A stretch of DNA of 64,000 nucleotides from Pontibacter rufus (GTDB lineage Bacteria; Bacteroidota; Bacteroidia; Cytophagales; Hymenobacteraceae). The stretch spans positions 124,001 to 188,000 of the forward strand of contig NZ_JADQDR010000006.1 in NCBI RefSeq assembly GCF_015694705.1. Direction: 5' to 3'. The notes under the pieces were generated by a model. The model did not search any database. It was not told where the DNA came from and was given only the letters and a program-made list of their open reading frames with translations. Of the stretch, positions 57,989 through 64,000 are shown piece after piece. Position 1 is the stretch's first letter. Each line of letters starts with the position of its first letter. The position numbers and the translations under genes are program-made.

Positions 57989-58732
57989 CTACGCTTCCAG
58001 CAGGTTGTTCTGGTTGAGGATCTGGAGCACTTCGGTTTTGTAGAAGCGGCCGATGGGGATTTCGCTTTTGCCGATATCGACGGCGGTGGCGGAAAAAGCC
58101 TGTATTTTATCGAGGGCAACGATGAATGAGCGGTGAATGCGCAGGAACTTACCGGCAGGCAGCTTCTCCTCCAGAAAACTTATTTTCTGGTATGAGATAA
58201 TTTCCTTCGACTCCGTTTTTACCCGGATATAATCTTTCAGGCTCTCTATGTATAAAATTTCGGAAAGCAGCACTTTCACCATTTTCTTATCCGCTTTGAG
58301 GTAGATGAATGCTTCCTTATAATCCGGCGCCGAAGTGATCGCAACCGGGCTGGCAGGTGCTGTAACCGGAACCGGCTGCTCCTGGGGCGTAACTTTAGCA
58401 ACAGCTTTCAGAAAGCGCTCAAAAGCGATGGGCTTGAGCAGGTAGTCTGCCGCATTCAGGTCGTAGCTATCGAGCGCATAATCGCGGTAGGCGGTGGTAA
58501 AAATAACCTGGGGCGGACGGGCCAGCGACTTCAGAAAATCAATGCCTGTGAGCTTCGGCATCTGAATATCAAGGAACATAAGGTCGATGTGCTCGCGCTG
58601 CAGGCAGTTATAAGCCTCCACGGCATTACTGCAGCGGCACACCAGTTCCAGGTTATCCAGCCGCTGAATAAACGTTTCCAGCACATCCAGGGCCAGGGGT
58701 TCATCATCCACCAGCATACATCTGATTTTCAT
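57989..58732 (-). CDS. LytTR-family response regulator
   Basis: A 247-residue regulator from the ATG at 58732 (the frame opens 21 bases earlier). The receiver has DD (9-10) and phospho-acceptor Asp55 (LMFLDIQMPKLTG), with Thr and Lys switch residues in FTTAYRDYALD and LLKPIAF. A LytTR DNA-binding domain follows at about 145-245 (LSEILYIESLKDYIRVKT, FLRIHRSFIVALDKI). It activates genes in response to the histidine kinase upstream on the same strand. Confidence 0.93.
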   Translation of the reverse strand: MKIRCMLVDDEPLALDVLETFIQRLDNLELVCRCSNAVEAYNCLQREHIDLMFLDIQMPKLTGIDFLKSLARPPQVIFTTAYRDYALDSYDLNAADYLLKPIAFERFLKAVAKVTPQEQPVPVTAPASPVAITSAPDYKEAFIYLKADKKMVKVLLSEILYIESLKDYIRVKTESKEIISYQKISFLEEKLPAGKFLRIHRSFIVALDKIQAFSATAVDIGKSEIPIGRFYKTEVLQILNQNNLLEA

Positions 58733-58820
58733 AGGTAGTTCTATTTTGGACAAAAGACGAAAGACTTAATGAACAGATTGCTAAATACAACACTGTTCCC
58801 ATACTTATACACGGGCATCC

Positions 58821-59930
58821 TTACTCCTCCCCCAAATCCAGCTCTAACCTCGCCGCATAGCTGTCAGTCTCGTCTTCTGTTTCTAACGTGAAACATCCGT
58901 CGTAGAGTAATTCGAGGCGGCGTTGCAGGTTTTTGAGGCCGATGCCGGAGGCCATATCGCGCGGGCTTTTACGCGTATTGTCACCACATTTGCAGTTTTC
59001 TACCAGCAGCACCAGCAGGTTGTCCTGCATTTTTACGTCTATCCGCACCCAGGCATTGGTGGTTTCGGTGCTCACGCCATGTTTAAAAGCATTTTCTACA
59101 AAAGGCAACAGCAGCATCGGCGCTATCTGCCGGCCGGCTATACTTCCGGATTCGGTGTAGCTGATGTCCACACGGGCGCCATACCGGATGCGTTCGAGTG
59201 AGATATAATTGCGGATGTAAGCCAGCTCTTTCTCCAGTGGTACTTCGGCCGCGTTGGCCTCATACAACATATAATCCATCAGGCTCGAGAGCTTGAGGAC
59301 TACCTCGGGCGCATTATCTGATTTCTTTAACGTAAGTGAGTAGAGGCTGTTGAGGGTGTTGAACAGGAAGTGCGGGTGTATCTGGGCTTTCAGGATTTTG
59401 AGCTCTGCCTCCAGTTTGTCCTGCGTCAGGTTGCGGGCTGCCTGCTGGTGGCGGTACCAGTTCTTGAGCAGCGCAATTACCGCCGTAATGGCCACCACAT
59501 AGCTGATGTTCACCTCGTTCTTCACAAAGCGGTAAAAAGTCAGGTTGTCTTCGGTGCAGGTAGTGGGGCAAAACAGCGGATGGATGAGAAAGGGCAGCAG
59601 CACAAACTGCATCAGCCCGGCAATCAGCGCAATCAGCGAGAGCAGGTATACGGCAAACTCCAGGTAGCGATTTTGCAGCAGGTAGCGCGGCAGCAGGTAG
59701 TACATGTTAAAGTATACCAAGGCCATCTTAAAGGGAAGCTCCACCAGCTCCACCATAAAGGCGTTGTAATAATCGTCGATGTAGCTGCCGTAGAGCAAGC
59801 CAAAAAACACCACGTAACACACCCAGAAAAGCAGGTGCTGCACCAGGCGGTGCTGCGTGATGTTGCGCACATCCGGCAGGCCCCACAACTTCAGATCCAA
59901 CGCCCGCGCCGGGCTCAACTTTGCTTCCAT
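58821..59930 (-). CDS. LytS-type sensor histidine kinase
   Basis: A 369-residue kinase with four membrane helices (HLLFWVCYVVFFGLLYG, MALVYFNMYYLLP, VYLLSLIALIAGLMQFVLL, NISYVVAITAVIALL) and no large sensor domain. The His-kinase motif HPHFLFNTLNSLYSL contains the phosphorylated His (187), and the ATPase has APMLLLPFVENAFKHG and the glycine loop SGIGLKNLQRRLELLY. The gene ends 88 bases before the cognate LytTR regulator. The signal probably concerns the membrane or cell wall. Confidence 0.93.
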   Translation of the reverse strand: MEAKLSPARALDLKLWGLPDVRNITQHRLVQHLLFWVCYVVFFGLLYGSYIDDYYNAFMVELVELPFKMALVYFNMYYLLPRYLLQNRYLEFAVYLLSLIALIAGLMQFVLLPFLIHPLFCPTTCTEDNLTFYRFVKNEVNISYVVAITAVIALLKNWYRHQQAARNLTQDKLEAELKILKAQIHPHFLFNTLNSLYSLTLKKSDNAPEVVLKLSSLMDYMLYEANAAEVPLEKELAYIRNYISLERIRYGARVDISYTESGSIAGRQIAPMLLLPFVENAFKHGVSTETTNAWVRIDVKMQDNLLVLLVENCKCGDNTRKSPRDMASGIGLKNLQRRLELLYDGCFTLETEDETDSYAARLELDLGEE

Positions 59931-60313
59931 GTTACAAATTTACGATTTCTGAAGTATATGCTGCCATGCCTCTCCGGGTATTAGACTACCAGCAATCATA
60001 ACCGCACCGGCTACAGGTATTATCTCCTCAACAGCGTTGGTACTATAATAGATGAGTGACCGGTAATGCCGGAAAGGGGAAGATACTTGTTAACTGGCCT
60101 GTTTTAACCTGCTGTTAACACATCCTGTTCGTCGGTAAACTTTTTTCTCCTCAACATGCTGATACAAAAAAAGCAACCCTAAGTATAGGCCTCGCCCGCG
60201 TTAGTCTAAAAGAAAAGCATCGTCTTATAAAACAGGTTATACTTGTCCTGTTATCCGGCACTTAATCAGCAGTCTGGTAATAAGCATCCGTAAACCTATA
60301 ACCTCATAAAACG
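59931..60313. other. Divergent intergenic region without supported features
   Basis: These 383 bases separate the divergent kinase and secreted-protein genes. I find no TTG/TAnnTTTG promoter pair, no hairpin and no coding frame of note. Two TATACTT-type words are present near 60180 and 60238. Confidence 0.4.
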
Positions 60314-60889
60314 ATGAAAAAAGCAGTAATCTTCCTGCTGGCAGTTATACTGCTGGCAGGAGCCGCGCCAACAACACAGGCGCAAAAAAACGCAAAAATC
60401 TCAGTGGCAGAAGCCAACGCCATACTTCAGAAAATGAAGGGCGACTGGCAGGTAAAAACATTGATCTGGCAGCCGGATCAGAAAAGTTTTTTTGAATCGG
60501 ACGGTATGGTCAGCTACAGCACCGATGACAACAAAGCGGTACGCGAACAGTTTGACATTACGCAGCCAGATGGCAGCACGAAACATTACGAAGGTACGTT
60601 GCGCTACGCAGAAGACAAACAGCGTTTTGAGTTTGTAGGGCTGGATGACGAAGGCAAAGCAAGCGTTATGATGCAGGGCAAATGGGATCCGCGATTTAGC
60701 ATGTTATACTTTAAACCGGTGAAAGGGCAAATGCGGGCAGATGGTAAAAAGAAGCTCCGCCAGCAACTGCAATACTTCTTCTTCGACGATGGCTCCCTTA
60801 AAAAAGTAACCAAAATACCAGACGGCAAAGGCAATTACCTGATAGCGGCCGAGTACCACTGCAAGCAACAGGAAACCGTTGGCTTGTAA
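60314..60889 (+). CDS. Secreted protein, DUF1579-like
   Basis: A 191-residue protein with signal peptide KKAVIFLLAVILLAGAAPT (cleavage near TQA). The mature domain starts with a helix (ISVAEANAILQKMKGDWQV) followed by antiparallel beta-strands (FFESDGMVSYSTD, HYEGTLRYAEDKQRFEFVG, ASVMMQGKWDP), matching lipocalin-like/DUF1579 proteins. Function unknown; location periplasmic. A hairpin terminator lies 124 bases downstream. Confidence 0.72.
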   Translation: MKKAVIFLLAVILLAGAAPTTQAQKNAKISVAEANAILQKMKGDWQVKTLIWQPDQKSFFESDGMVSYSTDDNKAVREQFDITQPDGSTKHYEGTLRYAEDKQRFEFVGLDDEGKASVMMQGKWDPRFSMLYFKPVKGQMRADGKKKLRQQLQYFFFDDGSLKKVTKIPDGKGNYLIAAEYHCKQQETVGL

Positions 60890-61012
60890 GTAGATTTGGA
60901 AATTCGGAGATGTATAAATTTGAAAATAAAGTGCTTCTATTTGAGGCTTTACTAAATACAGGAACACCGGTTTAGTTTATCTCCCTGCCTGACACCGCTT
61001 TGAGCTTTATGC

Positions 61013-61064
61013 AAAACAGGAAACCTGTGCCACTGCTTAGCACCGGCACAGGTTTCCTGTTTTT
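61013..61064 (+). terminator. Strong hairpin terminator
   Basis: AAAACAGGAAACCTGTGCC and GGCACAGGTTTCCTGTTTT form an exact 19-pair stem around a 13-base loop. It is 124 bases after the secreted-protein gene; the remaining gap to 61235 has no other supported feature. Confidence 0.88.
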
Positions 61065-61235
61065 ATACTTTACGCAGCACAAAAGCTCTATATTTGTTTG
61101 GCGGCTCGCGCTGTAGGTGATGTGGCAGGGCCGGTAAAAGAGGATCACTCAGATCTACTCCTTTATTCTTTATAGGAGAACAACAAGTAAACCTGTGCCA
61201 CATCCATCAGCAACTTTTAACTCTTAATTCTAAAC

Positions 61236-61571
61236 TTACAGCAGTTCCTTTCCCGGGTCCCAGAACAGCTTTTCAAAATCCACCACCTTGTCTTGTTCTA
61301 CTTTTACGCCGTCCTGCTCCAGGCGCACCTGCATGGCGTTTAGTTCGCCGAAATGCTGTTTGCCCGTCAGCAGGCCATTGCGGTTTACCACACGGTGCGC
61401 GGGTATTTTGGCAAAGGGCTGCGAGGCTATCAAGGCCCACCCTACCATGCGGGCCGAGCCTTTGGCCCCGAGGTAAGCGGCAATAGCGCCATAAGAAGTT
61501 ACCCTGCCTTTGGGAATCAGTTTTACCACTTCGTATACATTTTCAAAGAAATTCTCTTTACCCGCTGCCAT
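61236..61571 (-). CDS. Alkyltransferase-like protein (MGMT family, Cys to Ala)
   Basis: A 111-residue protein with the MGMT active-site fold: GRVTSYGAIAAYLG (helix-turn-helix part), RMVGWALIASQ and IPAHRVVNRNGLL. The usual PCHRV carries alanine (PAHRVV, Ala58) in place of the alkyl-accepting cysteine. This replacement defines the ATL class, which binds O6-alkylguanine lesions without repairing them and recruits nucleotide excision repair. Length is standard for ATLs. It should be a cytoplasmic DNA-lesion sensor. Confidence 0.92.
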   Translation of the reverse strand: MAAGKENFFENVYEVVKLIPKGRVTSYGAIAAYLGAKGSARMVGWALIASQPFAKIPAHRVVNRNGLLTGKQHFGELNAMQVRLEQDGVKVEQDKVVDFEKLFWDPGKELL

Positions 61572-61776
61572 ACTTTAATTTTTTTGTCTGCTGTTTTAAA
61601 CCAATTTCACTACCGTTTGTCTTACAGTTACACCTGTTTGTAGTGTAAAGCTACGGCTGGTTTCAATTCCAGCAATAATGTTGTAACTTTAAACGTCCTG
61701 TTGCGGCACTTCTGCCAGATAAGCCTGTTTTATACAATATCCTTATACCATCAAATATAATCGCCCGGAAGCATAC

Positions 61777-62853
61777 ATGAACAAATCCGTCAAAACTATT
61801 CTTATACTTGTGGCTGTTGCAGCAGTAGTATACCTTATTGTGAGCAAATTTACTGGCGGAGAGCAGGCGCAGGCAGGCCCCTCCAAAGGCCCTTTGCCCG
61901 ACCTGGTAGCGGTTAAAGTATACGTTGTTTCTCCTTCCTCCTTTCAGAATAAGATTACGGCTACCGGCTCCGTGCTTCCCAACGAAGAAGTGGAACTGCG
62001 CAGCGAGATAGCAGGCCGCGTAACCAACATTAATTTTAAAGAAGGCACCCGCGTGAAAGAAGGACAGCTGCTGCTCACGATAAACGATGCTGAAATGCGT
62101 GCGCAGCTGCAAAAGCTTCAATCCAATCAAAAGCTTTACAAAGACATGGAGGAGCGCCAGCACACGCTGCTCGAAAAAGAATACATCAGCAGGCAGGAGT
62201 ACGATCAGGTATCCAACCAGCTGGCAACCGCCAATGCCGACATCGGGGCGCTGAAAGCCTTGATGGATAAAGCTTATATCAAAGCACCTTTTGACGGCGT
62301 GATTGGCCTGCGCAATGTGAGCGAGGGCAGCTATGTTTCGGCGGCTACACCCATCGTCAGCGTAGTGGATATCAGCCCTGTGAAAATTGATTTTGGCATA
62401 CCCGGCCGCTATAGCAGCGAGGTGAAAGTAGGCGACTCTATTTCTTTTACAACAGAGGGAGATCCTAAACCCTACACGGCCCGCATTTATGCCATAGAAC
62501 CCAACATCGACCCGGCTACCCGCACCCTGCAAATCCGGGCCTTATACCCGAACACCAACGAGGAAGTGAAGCCAGGTGCTTTTGTAAATATCCAGTTGGC
62601 TTTAGAGAATACAGATCAGGCCATACTTATTCCAACAGAGTCCATCGTGCCGGAGGCTACAGGCCAGAAAGTATTCCTGGTGAAAGATGGCAAGGCGGTT
62701 CCGAAGATGGTAAAGATCGGGCAGCGTACAGAGCGCATGATTCAGATCCTGGATGGGCTGGCGCCGGGCGATACCATTATCCGCTCCGGCGTGTTGCAGG
62801 CACGCCCTGGCTCAGAACTTGATATCAGGGAAGTAAAAACCGGTGAAATTTAA
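61777..62853 (+). CDS. RND efflux pump periplasmic adaptor (HlyD/MFP family)
   Basis: A 358-residue membrane-fusion protein. One N-terminal helix (KTILILVAVAAVVYLIV) anchors it, followed by the lipoyl halves (ATGSVLPNEEVELRSEIAGRV, then YIKAPFDGVIGLRNVSEGSYV), a short alpha-hairpin (LQKLQSNQKLYKDMEERQHTL) and a beta-barrel (IDPATRTLQIRALYPNTNE). The C-terminal domain ends LQARPGSELDIREV. It links the pump (next gene) to an outer-membrane channel not in the window. 187 bases separate the two genes. Confidence 0.93.
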   Translation: MNKSVKTILILVAVAAVVYLIVSKFTGGEQAQAGPSKGPLPDLVAVKVYVVSPSSFQNKITATGSVLPNEEVELRSEIAGRVTNINFKEGTRVKEGQLLLTINDAEMRAQLQKLQSNQKLYKDMEERQHTLLEKEYISRQEYDQVSNQLATANADIGALKALMDKAYIKAPFDGVIGLRNVSEGSYVSAATPIVSVVDISPVKIDFGIPGRYSSEVKVGDSISFTTEGDPKPYTARIYAIEPNIDPATRTLQIRALYPNTNEEVKPGAFVNIQLALENTDQAILIPTESIVPEATGQKVFLVKDGKAVPKMVKIGQRTERMIQILDGLAPGDTIIRSGVLQARPGSELDIREVKTGEI

Positions 62854-63040
62854 AGCAGTTGCTTTAAGATAAGCTTTTTATAGTATCATAAAGGGAGGTT
62901 TTCAGCTGCTTTGCTGTTGATAGCTCTAGTCGAGACAAGGGGCAGGCAGGTGACGCATACGCCGGCAGATGCATTGGTAAATTAATTTGTGACATTACAA
63001 TTCCGGATGCAACGCCGGCATTTTATAAGTGTAAGTAGAT

Positions 63041-64000
63041 ATGGCAAGCTTATCGTCTATAAGTATAAAGCGCCCCGTACTGGCCATCGTGATGAGTATC
63101 ACGATTATGCTGTTCGGGGTCATCGGGATTTCCTTTCTGGGTGTGCGGGAGTACCCGAGCGTAGATCCGCCTATCGTGAATGTGTCGATGTCGTACACGG
63201 GCGCCAACTCGCAAACCATTGAGGCCGAGATTACAGAACCGCTTGAGGAATCCATCAACGGTATTGCCGGTATCCGCACGCTGACGTCTACCAGCCAGGA
63301 AGGCCGCAGCAACATTACCGTAGAGTTTGACTTGGGCGTAGACATGGAGGCTGCCACCAACGATGTGCGTGACCGCGTATCGCGGGCGCAGCGCCAGTTG
63401 CCGGACGATGCTGATCCGCCTACCGTATCCAAAGCCGATGCCGACTCAAACCCGATTCTGATGCTGGGCATCAAAAGCGATACCCGCTCGCTGCTCGACC
63501 TGACAGACATTGCCACCAACAACTTTAAAGAACGCCTGCAAACCATACCGGGCGTAAGCTCTGTGGATATATGGGGCGAAAAACGTTATTCCATGCGCCT
63601 GTGGCTAAACCCCGACAAGCTGGCTGCCCTGAAAATAACTCCCATTGAAGTACAAAACGCTATCCTCCGCCAGAACATTGAACTGCCCTCCGGTAGTATC
63701 GAAGGATCTACTACCGAACTTTCAGTACGTACCATGGGCCGCATTTCCACGGCTGAAGAATTCAACAACCTCGTTATCAAGCAGGATAGCGACAGGCTGA
63801 TCCGCTTCAGGGATGTAGGCTATGCAGAGCTGGCGCCTGAAAACGTTAAAACAGCCCTGCGCTACAACGGCATCCCAATGGTGGGTGTCGTGCTGATTCC
63901 GCAGCCGGGCTCAAACCAGGTAGCTATTGCCGAAGACTTCTACAAACGCCTGGAACTTATCAAAAAGGATCTCCCGAAAGACATAGAACTGGTGATTGGT
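63041..64000 (+). CDS. RND efflux pump (AcrB/MexF-type), N-terminal 320 codons
   Basis: The gene starts at ATG 63041 and continues past the window. SISIKRPVLAIVMSITIMLFG is the first transmembrane helix of HAE-1 RND pumps, and the periplasmic porter region follows (PSVDPPIVNVSMSYTGAN, EEINGIAGIRTLTSTS-like ESINGIAGIRTLTSTSQEG, RDRVSRAQRQLP, PGVSSVDIWGEK). Together with the adaptor upstream it forms a proton-driven tripartite multidrug pump. The catalytic Asp/Lys residues of later helices are outside the window. Confidence 0.93.
   Translation, partial: MASLSSISIKRPVLAIVMSITIMLFGVIGISFLGVREYPSVDPPIVNVSMSYTGANSQTIEAEITEPLEESINGIAGIRTLTSTSQEGRSNITVEFDLGVDMEAATNDVRDRVSRAQRQLPDDADPPTVSKADADSNPILMLGIKSDTRSLLDLTDIATNNFKERLQTIPGVSSVDIWGEKRYSMRLWLNPDKLAALKITPIEVQNAILRQNIELPSGSIEGSTTELSVRTMGRISTAEEFNNLVIKQDSDRLIRFRDVGYAELAPENVKTALRYNGIPMVGVVLIPQPGSNQVAIAEDFYKRLELIKKDLPKDIELVIG

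Noticed and set aside
1-64000. CRISPR array or prophage genes
   Set aside because: No direct repeats with regular spacers and no phage structural or integrase genes were seen in any frame.

Overview
The window looks like a chromosomal segment of a Bacteroidota bacterium, most likely a Cytophagales member of the Hymenobacteraceae (Pontibacter-like). Supporting signs are promoters of the form TTG-N19/20-TAnnTTTG, few Shine-Dalgarno sequences, many lipoproteins, and typical Bacteroidota families (DUF2911, M61, M13, M49-like and S9 peptidases, CDGSH and DUF2007 proteins, an 844-residue PIG-L deacetylase, a LytS/LytTR pair). The 7-mer TATACTT (complement AAGTATA) is strikingly over-represented in genes and intergenic DNA. 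Genus assignment is inference.

Region by region. 1-5.6 kb: a cut-off secreted coiled-coil protein, a zinc-ribbon protein, tRNA-Leu(CAG) with its own promoter, PAP2 phosphatase, ThpR, PncC/CinA, a methyltransferase and an M61 peptidase. 5.56-7.8 kb: accessory DNA with a truncated RHS tip carrying a hydrophobic C-terminal domain, a probable membrane immunity protein, a decayed gene and a RelE/ParE-type toxin-antitoxin pair. 7.9-22 kb: envelope and metabolic genes (MBL hydrolase, MsbA-like ABC exporter, DUF2911, methyltransferase, sodium:solute symporter with a 49-residue partner, PIG-L deacetylase, DUF2461), with several interspersed repeats. 22-32 kb: small hypotheticals, a VKOR/SPW pair, a 146-bp MITE-like element, an alpha/beta hydrolase with an FAD oxidoreductase, an M49-like lipoprotein and a deoxynucleoside kinase. 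32-47 kb: a large GAF protein, YD-repeat lipoprotein, CDGSH, DUF2007, acyl-CoA-binding protein, oligopeptidase, a PIN toxin-antitoxin pair, S8 protease, cyclophilin and M13 peptidase.

47.2-50.4 kb is the most unusual part: six short, AT-rich, unrelated genes, all on the plus strand, each followed by a palindromic site. For the first three units the R'' box (RYYYAAC-like) is exactly complementary to the first bases of the same unit, as expected for integron gene cassettes with attC sites. Units 4-6 show the same rule in degenerate form. A Bacteroidota -7 box lies ahead of unit 1 and no integrase gene is visible, so this resembles a CALIN (attC cluster lacking an integrase) inserted between the M13 peptidase and a polysaccharide deacetylase.

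50.4-64 kb returns to core-like content: polysaccharide deacetylase, cydAB cytochrome bd oxidase, a TIGR04283-type glycosyltransferase without an obvious start codon, a 2Fe-2S ferredoxin, ferritin, a cupin, a kinase-like protein next to a LytTR regulator and its histidine kinase, an alkyltransferase-like protein (Cys replaced by Ala), and an RND efflux adaptor with the first 320 codons of its pump.
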